Shown here in pieces: positions 32,833 through 44,529 of a stretch of DNA of 64,000 nt (the stretch's first letter is position 1; the number at the start of each line of letters is the position of its first letter). The notes under the pieces are model-generated. The model saw only the letters and a program-made list of their open reading frames with translations, did no database searches and was not told the origin of the DNA. Position numbers and translations under genes: made by a program. Source of the DNA: Halicephalobus mephisto (taxonomy: Eukaryota > Nematoda > Chromadorea > Rhabditida > Panagrolaimidae); contig SWDT01000002.1 in NCBI GenBank assembly GCA_009193035.1, forward strand, positions 186,001 through 250,000, in the 5' to 3' direction.

Positions 32833-34443
32833 ATGTCCATCCGTTGTTGTTTCCTCGACGAAGATATTAATCCTGGAGATTTCTTTGATTACCAATCACA
32901 TTCTATCATAAAAGTTCAACGTATTTCTGAATCCGATTCTGTTGTTAAAGATCAACGTATTTTTGAATCCGATTCTGTCTTCAAAGATCAACATCCTTCT
33001 GAATCTGATTCTGTCTTCAAAGGTCAACGTATTTTTGAATCTGATTCCGTCTTCAAAGTTCAACATCCTTCTGAATCCGGTTCCGTATTCAAAGATCAAC
33101 ATCCTTCTGAATCTGATTCTGTTATCAAAGACCAACATCCTTCTGAATCCGATTCTTTCTTCAAAGTTGAACATCCTTCTGAATCCAAGACTCTAGATAA
33201 AGTTAATCCTGATCCTACTTTCTTCGAGGATGACTACAGTAACTTTATGCATCTTTATCCTCTTTGTGTAAATTTATTTTTTTTTAAAATTAAAAATTAA
33301 GTTTTTTAGGGTATTTGTCTTCTGGAAAAAAATCCAAAAATTTTGAATTTTTTGAAATTTTATGATTACTGTGCTTCGAAAAATTCAAAAATCTACGGAA
33401 TCAGGATTTCCGAAAATAAAATTTCCAAAATTCTGAATTCAGATTTTCCTCCAAATTTGAGACTTCAAATTTCCAGCGTCACCGAAGGCCGGATTCTGAT
33501 GTTCACTTCTGAAGCCGATTTTTTCGGAAAAAAGAAATTTTCGGAATTTTTGGATTCAGAATTGACAGAAAAAGAAAAAATTAAAGAATTTATTGTTTTT
33601 GAAAATTTTACAAAAATTAAAAAAATGAATTTTGAAAAAATTCGAAAATTTTTAAAAAAATCCAAAAAAACAAAATTAATAAATTTCGAAATTTCTCAAA
33701 ATTTAAATAGGAAATTTCCGAAATTGACGGATCACGAAAAATCGGACAAATTAATTACATTTATTTTTATTTTTATTTTAAAACTCGAAAAAAAATTAAA
33801 AAATTTAAATTTTTTTCTTCCTCCAGAAGACAAAATTGAAGAAAATTATGAAAAATTATATTTTTCGACTTTAGAAGAATCCAAAAATGTCGAAAATTTA
33901 ATCCATAGAAATCTCAAAAATGGAGAAAATTGGATCAAAGTTTACAAAATTGTAAAACTTTTTTTGTATAAAATTTTGAAATTGACAAAAATGTCCGTCG
34001 AAAAATTGAATGACAATTTTCTTCCTCTCAACGTCGACTACATCTACGGGTACTTCAGGAGCGCTGTTACCGTAATGGACGAATGGCGGTCTCCGCTGAA
34101 TGTCGACGGGATGGACTACATACAGTATCCTGGGAACGACCTTGTTCTCGTCAAAAATCATCCGAAATTCATCGTCACGAACAAAAAATACGGTCCTGGA
34201 TTCCGTCAATTTGTCGAAAATTCTCCAGAGTATTACGGTATATTCATGAAGGAAGACCTCGTCGAGCCATACTGTATCGAAAAATTCAGAAAAATCAAGT
34301 TTGAAATTATCCAAGAATCCTCCAACTGCTACAGTAACCAGTCCAGATTCTGCAGCTCCAAGTGTTCAGAATACCGTACTTCCGAAGACAGGAAACGGAT
34401 CTGCTTCAAGTGCTTCAAGTTGGTCCGTCATACAGTAAGCTAA
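32833..34443 (+). CDS. unknown 522-residue protein with 10-residue repeats
   Basis: Two exons, join(32833..33267, 33310..34443), with a 42-nt intron (GTAAAT...TTTTTAG), in frame. Residues 20-120 hold about nine copies of a 10-residue unit of the type FKDQHPSESDSV, encoded by a 30-bp DNA repeat. The remainder is Lys/Phe/Asn-rich, partly helical, and has a more conserved-looking C-terminal third (VDYIYGYFRSAVTVMDEW and following). The last 50 residues are Cys-rich (CYSNQSRFC, CSEY, CFKC), possibly a zinc-binding tail. I recognise no family. Codon use is AT-rich like the flanks, which could mean weak constraint or a young gene. Confidence 0.65.
32890..33195 (+). repeat. coding 30-bp tandem repeat
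   Basis: About ten units of CATCCTTCTGAATCYGATTC plus GTYTTCAAAGATCAA. The length is a multiple of three, so the frame is kept. Other frames on both strands also stay open across the array. Confidence 0.85.
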
Positions 34444-34639
34444 AAAGTAAACAAATCTAAAGTAAAATAAAAATTTTTTTAAATTCAATAATGTAAAAAA
34501 AAATAAAACCGAATTATTTTAAAAGATGAATTTTGTGGAATGTTTGTCTTGCGTCATATTATTCTTTTTTTGGACTTCATTGACGTAACCAATGGACGAA
34601 AAAGGGCACATAAAAACGGATTTAACGTATCAGATACAT

Positions 34640-35250
34640 AATATTTAATGCACCAGGTATATAATACTTAATTTATCAGGTACATGATATTTAATTTATC
34701 AGGTACATAATATTTAATGTATCAGTAGAATAAAAGAGTTTTGATGCATCGATATGTCATATTTAATATAGCAGTACATTGAATACAATACACCGATATC
34801 AACTTAATACATCGATACATAAAATAAATGCATTTGAACGTTGAATGTAATATATCTGACGTTATATTTAATGCATCGATATATTGAATGTAATGCATCT
34901 GATGTTATATTTAATCTATGGATATATTGAAACAACTCTGATATATCGAATATATTATATTCAACATGCTTATATTACATTTAATGTACCGGTATATTGA
35001 ATATAACATATCTGACGTTATATTTAATGCACCGATATAATGAATGTAATACATCTGATGTTATATTTAATCTATAGATATGTTAAAACAACTCTGATAT
35101 GTCGGATATATCACATTCAATATGCTTATATTACATTTAATGTACCGGTACATTGAATATAACGTATTTGACGTTATATCTAATGCACCGATATCAATTT
35201 AATGCATAGACACATAACATGCAATGTATTCGATACGTCAGAGCCGTTTC
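34640..35250. repeat. minisatellite, ATATTTAATGCATCGATATA type
   Basis: About 20 degenerate units mixing GTACATAATATTTAATGTAT, CTGACGTTATATTTAATGCA and CGATATATTGAATGTAATA. No coding signal. Confidence 0.8.
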
Positions 35251-35379
35251 AGTGTATCCATAAGTTGTATGCCATGTACTTTTTTCGTTTGTATTTTTCG
35301 TAATTGTTCATGTTTTAATTTCGTAATCAGATAATTGAATTAGAAAACTATCATGCGTGATGAATTACTGTACTGTAAA

Positions 35380-36225
35380 GGAAATTACCAAAAGTAAATT
35401 TTTTCTATTTTTAAATACATTTTTCAATTTAAAATTTAATCATTTTTTTGACCTAAAAAATAATTAAAATTCAATTCAGGATGACTGATTACTGTAGTAC
35501 ATATTAATCCAAAAAATTAATTTTTTCAATTTCCTTTTTTAAATAATTTCATCTATTTTCAACCACATCGACAGTAATCCACTATAAGTCCATCAATAAT
35601 CCGTTATCAATAAATTTAAAAATAAATTTTTGCACTTTTTCGAAAATAATTTTGTTTTCAACCACGTTGACAGTAATTTTCCATAAAACTGCCAAAAAAC
35701 GATTATTAATAAATTTTTAAAAAATTAAAAAAATAAAATTTACTTTTAAAATAATTTTATCTATTTTCTATTATATTGACAGTAATTTTCTATATAACTG
35801 CCGAAAATCGATTATTAATAAAGTTAAAAATAAAATTTACTTTTAGAATAATTTTATCTATTTTCAACCACGTTGATAGTAATTTTTCATATAACTGCCG
35901 AAAATCGATTATTAATAAATTATTAAAAAATTAAAAAAATTAAATTTACTTTTAAAATAATTTTATCTATCTTTAACCATGTTGATAGTAATCCTCGATA
36001 CAACTACCGAAAATCGATTATTAATAAAGTTAAAAATAAAATTTACTTTTAAAATAGTTTTATCTATCTTTAATCACGTCAACAGTAATCCTCGATATAA
36101 CTGCCAAATATCTATTATTAATAAAGTTAAAAATAAAATTTATTTTTAAAATAATTTTATCTATCTTTAACCACGTCAACAGTAATCCTCCACACATCTG
36201 TCAAAAACCCGTCACCTATGAATAT
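35380..36225. repeat. tandem array, unit about 120 bp, about 6 copies
   Basis: Units carry ATTTTATCTATTTTCAACCA, CGTTGACAGTAATCCTC, AACTGCCGAAAATCGATTAT and TAATAAAGTTAAAAATAAAA. No gene is seen. Confidence 0.85.
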
Positions 36226-36553
36226 TAAAAATTCCAAATTTTACGGTATTTTTAAATTTATTAATTTGTACATTTTAGATAAATAATTATCCAGAATTTG
36301 GACTTCTATTGATGAAGTAACACAGTAATCGGATGAATTACTTTTGTACCAGGACCGAAAAGACAAAAATCGCGTTTTTATAGGATTGCGTGTCCTAAAC
36401 CGAGCTTCTGAATCCAGTGATAAATAGGTTCTAAGATGCTTCTAAATAACCTAACGACATTATTACGAAATATTAAAGTTATTACGACCGAGACTGATGG
36501 GGGGCTGAAAGACTGAGGGGTTCTGGGGAGTTCGGAAGACTCTGAGGTAAGTC

Positions 36554-39126
36554 TCAATTTTGGGGGACTTGGATTTTTAGTGGACTCATGGAAGGCTCTC
36601 GACAGATCAGGAACGGCACGTAGAACATCTTCGAATTCAGCAAGAAACCGGAAGTGGCGTGGAGACTCGGAAGCCAGCCGAAGATGTCCGAAAGCCGAGG
36701 TCCGGCTTCTGATTGCGAAAGGTGGATCTGGAGGACCTTCACGAACTGGTCCTGGATGAGAGCGACTCTTTTCGAATTCACGTTGTCCGGATCATCGACA
36801 TTTATGAAATGCAACAAGGTTATCGCCTTGAGACACACGTAAGCCTCGATCGAGATTTGGAGCTTCGAGAAAGCCGCCATCAAGGAAGTCATCTTAGAGA
36901 CGAGTTCACCCGCTTCACTGAAAACAATTTCATTATTGTAAAAATTTAAAATAAATATAGTTACTAAATTGTCTTTGAACCAATTTTTGGAATTTTTAAA
37001 AATATTTAAAATTTTTAGTTTCAGAAATTTTTAGAATTTCCCACCAGATTGTAAAATTTTCCAAAAGCTTTAATAAAATTTTACTTTAATTTTAGAATTT
37101 TCTAAAAAGTTTCTAAAATTTCGAAATCTTCCGGAAATTTTTATAAAATCTTTAATTTTTTTAGAATCTTTAATTTTTGAAATTTTTTAAATCCCCAATT
37201 TTTTGAATTTTTAGTATCTTCAATTTTTAGAATTTCCAAATTCCTCAATTTTTAGAGTTTTTAGAGTCTCCATTTTTCTCGAATTTTTAGAATCTTTAAT
37301 TTTTGAAATTTTTTAAATCCCCAATTTTTTGAATTTTTAGTATCTTCAATTTTTAGAATTTCTAAATTCCTCAATTTTTAGAGTTTTTAGAATCTTCAAT
37401 TTTCTCGAATTTTTTTAGAATCTCCAATTTTTGAAATTTTTAAAATCCCCAATTTTTTGAATTTTTAGAATTTTTCGAAAAATTTTATTTTAAAAAATCC
37501 CTTGCTTTAAGTGCAAAAAAAATTAATCTACAGGGGATATCCATAAGCTATTAACCTTTGGCTTTTTGGAGGTGGATTAGGGATTATCCACCCTCAACAT
37601 TGTTTTTTTAAAAGAATTTTAAAGACTACAGATACAGTATCCAAAAAAACTAACCTTGTAACATTTTCGAGAGAAATCTGTTTTCCCATCACGATTGACA
37701 ATCTTCGTTGTAAAAGTCTCAAGTTATGTTCTGGATTGTCGAGACTGACGATTTCGCCTGTGGTTTTCGCTGTGAGAGGATTGTTTTGTCCCACAGCGAA
37801 AAAACAACAAGAAAGAAGAACGAGTTCGGCCCAGCGTTGGGTCAGGAGCTGGGTGTGGACGGAGATCGGGAGTTCTCCGTAGAAAGGAAGTCTCTTTGTC
37901 CAATCCACGAGTTTCTCGACGATCTCATCCCCGATCAGTCCTAGTCGTTCGGAAGCAGAAGTTTCAGAAGAGGATTCAGAAGTCGAAAGTCCTTTAAGAT
38001 CGATCAAATCTTCTAGACGATCTATTTCGACCAATTGTTGGATCAGATTCATCGAGGGAACTGTCAACGAGATCGAAGGGGTCTGGAGCAGGTTCACGAG
38101 AGAGGAATTGCTCCCCCCTGAGGGCTTCCAGTCGCTCTGGGGGGGACTCGGGGTGGTCGTCGACGAAGAACTCGAGGAGCTGCCCTGTCCGGCGATGGAT
38201 GTCTTCTTTCCGCTTTTACGGTACTTGTAGAGATTATAAATGGCTGATCCGTTTCTTCCTCCGGGCATTCTGTCTTCTCTGACGGCCTGAATAACAAGTC
38301 CTTGTTGAAGACATTTTTGAAAACGACAAAATTGACATCGATTCCTGAGTTCTTTCGTCATGGGACATTTACCGTTTCCTCCGACACAGGTGTAGACCCT
38401 TTTGTTCTGGACCGTCCTCTTGAAGAACCCCTTGCAGCCTTCGCAGGTGAAGCTACCGTAATGCAGCCCGGAGGACTTGTCTCCACAGATGGCACAGAGC
38501 AAAGGGTCTTCTGATTCCGGCTTGACGTCCGGCCAGACATCTGAATCAGAAGCCGAGGGCAGACTGGGAGAACTGCTCGAGGACGTCGATTGAGTAGAGT
38601 TCTGCAAGCATACTGTAGAAGTAAAATCCACGAAAAAACTTACTTCATTGGGATTATTATTGTTCGGATCGATGAAGGCCTTGATGCTACCGTATACAGG
38701 AGAATTATTGACGGATTTGAGCGATTTTTCGTAATAATTAATCCAGGAATGTCTCGAATTTTCCGTAGTTTCGCTCAGGGTTCTTGGACGGGAGCTTCTG
38801 GAGCCTGTGTCCCATTCGGGATAATTTTTTTCAATTTTTTCGTGAAAAATATTCAAATTTTGATGACTTTGAGAAAATAAAACTGCAGCTGTTTGTGGAT
38901 CGATCACAGGGGTCGGAGGATAAGACGCCAAAGCCGAGACAGCGACAGCCGCGGCAGCAGCCCTCTGGGCAACCATCAATTGAGACAAATAGTAACTGTA
39001 CAAAGAAAACGGATCATTGAAGGATTGATGAAGAGACATCGGAACAGGTCGAGGTATATCCCCTGGGGCATTGTGTTTTGAGTGGATCACCGGGGCTCGA
39101 AAAACCGCCAATTCTGGTCTCTCCAT
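36554..39126 (-). CDS. nhr-91: NR6 nuclear receptor (DHR4/GCNF type)
   Basis: Three exons, complement(join(36554..36917, 37655..38601, 38644..39126)), give 1794 nt and 597 residues. The DNA-binding domain spans residues 197-258, with the eight zinc ligands at 197, 200, 214, 217, 233, 240, 250 and 253. Its P-box CEGCKG and the extension [11 protein letters not shown] then AIYNLYKY are hallmarks of insect DHR4 and vertebrate GCNF. The D-box between Cys233 and Cys240 has six residues rather than the usual five. The N-terminus is Ala/Ser-rich. The ligand-binding domain starts after a Ser-rich hinge and ends near residue 580. These receptors repress or activate genes with TCAAGGTCA sites, in molting and developmental timing in ecdysozoans. 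The first intron is only 42 nt and has no stop, so retention would add 14 residues. The symbol follows the C. elegans DHR4/GCNF ortholog and is an inference from motifs. Confidence 0.9.
36950..37580. repeat. degenerate TTTTTAGAATCTTCAATTTT array inside NR6 intron 2
   Basis: Most of the 737-nt second intron is built from 40-60 nt units such as TTTGAATTTTTAGTATCTTC. It contains no sign of another exon. Confidence 0.6.
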
Positions 39127-40760
39127 TCTAAATCAATTTTATTATTAAATTTAAAAACAGAAATTTCCACCAAATGTTCTCAACACGAAATTTTACAAGA
39201 TCTTACAAATTTCGAAAATCTTCAAATTTAAATATTCAAAATAATTCTTATTCAATTCCAGAAGGTTCTAGGAAATATTAAAATTGAAAAATTTTAGGAA
39301 ATACAATAATCTTCAAAATTTAGATAATTGTAAATGTTAACTAGATTTTGAAATTTTCTAAAAACTTCTATGAAGTAATAAAATTGAAAAATTTTTCACG
39401 AAATGGTCCCGAAAGGAAATTTTTGAAAAATTTTAGAAAATACAGTAATCTTCAAAATTTAGATAATTCTAAATGTTAACTAGATTTTGAAATTCTCCAA
39501 AAACTTCTATGAAGTAATAAAACAAAAAATTTTTTCGAAACGGTCCTGACGCGAAATTTTTGAGAATTTAAAAACTCAATTAGTACATGTGACAATTATT
39601 TCATAATTTTGCTCAATTTCGAAATTAATGTTTTGGAATTATATTTTATGTGGATCAATCTGGGACCCTTGGACGGGGCACTGTGAGGTATCAGAGTTCC
39701 TATCTACCCCCTCGGGAATTGAAATTTACACATTTAATTCTAAAAATACTTTTGAAATACCGTAACTAGCACTACAGTAACCCTGAGAAGACGGGTTGCT
39801 TTGATCGTAGTGAAAGTTAATAATCAAATTTATAAATCACGAGTCCCGGAAATCAGATGAGTCATGGATGATCATTCAGAATCCAAAACGAAAAACGACT
39901 TCGAGACGGAAAACAGACCAGAGAACACGTGACGTGACCTTGAGGGGACCGGCCTGGGTCCCGTTGGCCAGACCGAATTTCCACTAAATAATAAACATCG
40001 AATTGACCAAAGCTCAAGATCCACATCAAAAGTCATAACAGAGTACTGTAAATTTACTTTTCAAGTCCACCGCTTTCCAAATTGTATTATTGTGGAAATT
40101 AGATAAGGGTGCCCTTAGGCAATTCCCTGCACAACGACTTATGGCATTTTAGAAAATTTTAGAGTCATTGGATTTAGAACCCGCAACTGGATTCTGAAAG
40201 GTTTTAGAGATTCTTATGAAATTTCAGAAGACATTAAGTAATTTACATAAAATTCTGAGAGATTTCAGAAGTCTTGACTAGATTCTGGAAGATTTCAGAA
40301 ACTCCTACAAGAAGTTTAAAAATTAAAGAAATTTACACAAGATTCTGGGAGATTTCAGAAGTCTTTTTTGGATTCTGGAAAGTTAGACACTTCTATAAAG
40401 ATTTCCAACGATGTTTAGTAATTTACATAAAATTCTGGAAGATTTCAGAAGTCTTCTGGATTTCAGAAATTTCTACAACAAGTTTAGAAATTAAAGAAAT
40501 TTACACAAGATTCTGGGAGATTTCAGAAGTCTTTTTTGGATTCTGGAAGGTTTTAGAGATTTTTATGAAATTTCAAAAGATATTAATATATATAAAATTC
40601 TGGAAAACTAGAAATTTCAAAAATCTGAACAAATTCAAAGACTTCAGAAATTATTGTGTTTTGGTTTCAGAAGTCTTTTTTGGATTCTAAAAAATTCCAA
40701 AAGATTTCTGAAATTTAAAAATTTTTTTATTTTCAAAAATCCCTAAAAAATTCAAATTTC
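39127..40760. other. upstream region of NR6 gene
   Basis: 39.18-39.56 kb holds three copies of the ACGAAATGGTCCCGAAA family. 39.65-40.1 kb is non-repetitive and GC-richer (promoter candidate). 40.2-40.7 kb is a TTCTGGGAGATTTCAGAAGT array that makes a spurious 138-codon frame. No gene is seen. Confidence 0.5.
39935..39943 (-). promoter_or_regulatory. TCAAGGTCA monomer nuclear-receptor site
   Basis: On the gene's strand the sequence reads CCTCAAGGTCACGTCACGTG, an extended half-site for NR5/NR6 receptors overlapping an E-box (CACGTG). It lies about 810 nt upstream of the NR6 start codon. This would fit autoregulation or control by an NR5 receptor. The same 9-mer also occurs by chance elsewhere (5412-5420). 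Confidence 0.35.
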
Positions 40761-40761
40761 T

Positions 40762-41061
40762 TTAAAAACTTCTTCCGAAAATTTTAAAATCAATTTTTAG
40801 ACATCTCCAGAATCCTGGTAAGGGGAAGAATAGACCGATTGACCTAAAACAAAGCCCTTCTCCGATATCAGTCTCCTCACGTGCTCGGAACAAGGCCGAT
40901 TTCACTTTTGATGGTCTTTTTCGCGCTCGACCAAGAATGACCTTGAATTCGATTTTGATCCAAAAACCAGAATCTTGGTGACGAGTGCCTCCGGTCTTGT
41001 CATGAGTAAAGTCAACAATATTAAATATAAAAATTAATTCAATATAAAAATTTACTTTCAT
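40762..41061 (-). other. exon-like open frame
   Basis: 99 open codons. The first two thirds are protein-like (GGTRHQDSGFWIKIEFKVIL, then a basic Arg/Lys stretch). No ATG, and only a weak acceptor. A TCAAGGTCA word (40937-40945) lies within. It could be an exon, a pseudogene, or upstream regulatory DNA of the NR6 gene. Confidence 0.25.
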
Positions 41062-41080
41062 TATAGTTTAAAAATTTTTT

Positions 41081-41410
41081 TTGTCCTTGAAAAAATCAAG
41101 TTTTTTTTTTTTTGAAAAAGACAAGGTCAACAAAAATAACGAAAAAACTGACAAATGTACAATTTTAGAATTGTCTTCAAGGACACCAGAACTCTATCCA
41201 GGGATCTGTCAGAAGGCCGAAGGAAATTCAGAAACGCGTGCCCGGTCATGGGAATGCAACAATCGGAATCGGTTACGGAAAACAAAAAACAAGAAAAAAT
41301 AAAACGATCAAAACCCCTTTTGTCTTTCGGGGGAACTGGCAATAAAGAAAAACATCATTCTAAGGTTATTTCGAAAAGAAAAAATTTTCCATTCGAGAGT
41401 TTTTAAGAAA
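41081..41410. other. GC-richer island with several open frames
   Basis: Frames on both strands are open over 41155-41400 and none has convincing splice signals. The right edge (AAGGTTATTTCGAAAAG) is related to 47670-47720 and so belongs to a dispersed repeat. Confidence 0.25.
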
Positions 41411-42560
41411 TTTTCCGTTTGAGAATTTTTTAAAAATTTTCCTTTCGAGAATTTTTAAAAATTTTCCTTTCGAGAGTTTTTAAAAAAATTTTCCGTTTAA
41501 GAGTTTTTTAAAAATTTTCCGTTCGAGAGTTTTTAAAAAAATTTTCCGTTTAAGAGTTTTTAAAAATTTTCCTTTCGAGAATTTTTTAAAAATTTTTAAT
41601 TAAAATAATTTTAATACTTTTTATAACCAATAATAACTAAATTAAATACTTTTAGGAAAAGTGAAAATTTAATTTTTTTAAATAATTTAAAAATTTTTTT
41701 AGAAAATTTTCCTTTCGAGAGTTTTTAAAAAAATTTCAATAAAAATAATTTTGATATTTTTTATAATTATTAAAAATTACAATAAATATTAACACAAAAA
41801 GTAATTTTAAAAATAAATTTTCTTTAAAAATAAAAAATAAATTTTTTTAAAAATAAAAAATAAATTTTCTTTAAAAATGAAAAATAAATTTTTTTAAAAA
41901 TAAAAAATTATAAATTTAAGAAATTTTTTGAACAGAAAATCTGCTTTCTTCGGAGTAATTTTAAATTAACTTTTTTTGTAAAAAACAAAAAATGCCAATC
42001 TGAGATTACTTCGGTTAAAAAAGTCAATTTCCAGTCAGGAACCGGTGAAAGTGTCCCGTTGTATTTTTTCCATTCTAGTTCAATTTTCACCAAAAATTAA
42101 ATTATTTTCATTTTTCATTTCAAAACTTTTCTTAATTTGTATTGATCAAAAAAAAAACAAAAATCAACAAAAAAAATTTCAAATGGTCTCAAATGGAAAA
42201 TTTTTAAAATTAAAAAAAAATAATTTCTTAAATTTTAAAAAATAAAAAAAAATTAAAAGAAGTAATTTTAAAAAATAGAAAAAAAGGATTTTTTAAGAAT
42301 AATTTTTTCTATTTTAAAAAATATTAAAAAAAATTATTTTTTTTTAATTTTAAAAAATATTAAAAAATATTATTTTTTTTAATTTTTAAAAATATTAAAA
42401 AAATTATTTTTTTTAATTTTTAAAAATATTAGAAAAAAATTATTTCTTTTAATTTTTAAAATATTAAAAAATATTATTTTTTTTAATTTTTAAAAATATT
42501 AAAAAAAAATGATTTCTTTTAATTTTTAAAAATATTAAAAAAATTATTTTTTTAAGTTGA
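41400..42560. repeat. TTTTCCTTTCGAGAGTTTTT array and A/T tracts
   Basis: About eight units of 45 nt at 41390-41730, then poly(AAATAAA) and AATTTTTAAAAATATTAAAA units to 42550. No gene is seen. Confidence 0.65.
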
Positions 42561-42567
42561 ATTTGTG

Positions 42568-42790
42568 TTAAATAATCACATCAAGGTGAAAAGGAAAGAC
42601 TGGCCAGCTAATGGTATTGCCTAGAGGGAAGGGGATTACTGTATTATCTCCGGGGAGGGGCTCTGGGTGGAGGATTAATTGCTTGATCCTGCAACGAAAA
42701 TACCATGAATGAACACGGGGATGCTGTGGATTTTTTGATTTCAGATCAAAGGACAATTTACAAGTGATAGAAACAATCGTCATTTATTAA
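42568..42790. other. GC-richer unique island, possible exon
   Basis: On the minus strand TTTTCGTTGCAG is a strong acceptor followed by short Pro-rich open frames. On the plus strand a TTTCAG near 42740 is followed by an open frame. Either could be a terminal exon. No identity. Confidence 0.25.
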
Positions 42791-42849
42791 TAAAAATAAT
42801 TAAAATTAATAAAGAAAAAAGATTAAATTCAGGATTAAGTAGGAAATTT

Positions 42850-43340
42850 TAATTAAAAAACTTTAATAAAAATTCCAAAGTAATGATTTTAAGAAAATGT
42901 CTGGAATTTTCCACTCAAGACTTAAAATAGTTAAATTTTGTGTTTATATAACTAAAAGTCCCAAAAATTACGTTTTTATGAAAAATGAAAACTTCTACAA
43001 CGAAAATTGGAAAAATCCCAACACGAATTTTTAGAATTTTCCACTCAAGACCTAAAATAGTTAAATTTTGTGTTGATGTAATTCTAAAAGTCCCAAATTA
43101 TCTTATTATGAAAAATGAAAACTTCTACAACGAAAATTGAAAAAATCCCAACACGAATTTTTAGAATTTTCCACTCAAGACCTAAAATAGTTAAATTTTG
43201 TTTTTATATAACTAAAAGTTACAAAATATCTTATTATGAAAAATGAAAACTTCTATAACGAAAATTGAGAAAATCCTAACACGAATTTTTAGAATTTTCC
43301 ATTCGGGAACAAAAACTTCTATGAAAATTCCGAAAACATG
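42850..43340. repeat. tandem array, unit about 120 bp, 3-4 copies
   Basis: Units run TTTCCACTCAAGACCTAAAA, TAGTTAAATTTTGTGTTTAT, then CTTCTACAACGAAAATTG and TCCCAACACGAATTTTTAG. The long plus frame at 43243-43647 is read from this array. Confidence 0.75.
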
Positions 43341-43659
43341 TCTCGACACGAATTTTTGGAATTTTCCAGTTAAAACAGAAAACTATAGAAATGTGTATTT
43401 ATTTGATTTTAGGAGATCCCTGGAAGCATTGAGTAGATTCTGGAGGATTGCGGAACCGTATATGACGTTGTGTAATCTCATCCAAAAACCGCAAAAACTT
43501 TCGCGAGAGAGGAGCTGGTTTTTATTTTTTCAGAACTTGATCAAAACAAAAGCTGACAAGAACAAAGTTGATTCGGGACGGACTCGACCGTGGTCCAAGC
43601 TGGGGGAAACGACTGACCCTCGAAAGGTCAAGTACCCGAAAAAATAAAAAATAAAAATA

Positions 43660-43950
43660 AAAAATGGCATTGGAACCAAATGCCGTCATCTGGAATTTCG
43701 GAATCGTTTTTGATTCATCATTGAAATTGAAAATGCGCAACTTTCGAATTAGAGCAGGGGATCTTATTTTCGGAAGGAATTGGGTGACCTCCCTTTCGCA
43801 ATCGGGGAAGGAGAAATGAGTCCAGGTCAGGGGATCCGAGAAAGAGAAATCCAGGACGTGCACTTGCACTTCTTCCAACCGAAGGCGAAAGCTCCGATCC
43901 ACTGTTTTCTTCAAATTATCTGGAACAGTCGGATGGGTTAAGAGACGTTC
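43660..43950 (-). other. probable exon of an unknown gene
   Basis: After an acceptor GTCGGGACAG (43951-43960) there are about 95 protein-like codons (LTHPTVPDNLKKTVDRSFRL, VHVLDFSFSDPLTWTHFSFP, then IRKLRIFNFNDESKTIPKFQ). The frame then runs into A/T tracts. The acceptor is the edge of a tandem repeat unit whose other copies lack the exon. The Leu/Phe spacing resembles the C-terminal regions of nematode F-box-type families, but I cannot assign it. No start exon was found. Confidence 0.4.
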
Positions 43951-44395
43951 CTGTCCCGACCACTTATATTTTAATTTTAAAACCACAACTAAAAAAAGTA
44001 CTCAAATACAGTAATAAAGTTCATAGATTCCGAATTTCAAATCAGAATTTGGAATTTGCCTTCAGAATTCAGGATTCTGGAGTATATAACACATATATAT
44101 CAGAGATTTCTGTCCCGACCACTTATATTTTAATTTTAAAACCACAACTAAAAAAATACTCAAATACAGTAATAAAACTCAAATTCCGAACCTAAAATCA
44201 GAATCTGAAATTTGCCTTCAGAATTCAGGATTCTAGAGTATATAGTACATATATCAGAGATTTCTGTCCCGACCACTTATATTTTAATTCTACAATCACA
44301 AAAAAAGTACTCAAATACAGTAATAAAACCTATAGATTCTGAATCTGAAATCATAATCAGAAATTTGCCTTCAGAACCCAAGAATCTGAAGACCA
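43951..44395. repeat. tandem array, unit about 155 bp, 3 copies
   Basis: Copies begin with CTGTCCCGACCACTTATATT near 43951, 44111 and 44264. They include ACTCAAATACAGTAATAAA and TTGCCTTCAGAATTCAGGAT. Confidence 0.85.
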
Positions 44396-44529
44396 GGTTT
44401 TAAGATTATTTATTTTTTAATTTTTAAATTAAAGTTGTAAAAATTGGAACAAATTCCCAAGATATAAACGTCCTATCATGGTTTGATGGAACGGTCTTCC
44501 TGGAATCTGATCATCGATAAAAACGAGTT

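Noticed and set aside
38094..38540. Several 60-70 codon frames inside the NR6 gene
   Set aside because: Shadows of the receptor exon in other frames.
40274..40690. 138-codon plus-strand open frame
   Set aside because: It is read from a TTCTGGGAGATTTCAGAAGT tandem repeat. The protein is a Phe/Trp/Lys/Glu-rich reiteration without splice or start context.
43243..43647. 134-codon plus-strand open frame
   Set aside because: The first part is a tandem repeat and the second a dispersed repeat also present near 19.4 kb. The minus strand carries the better exon.
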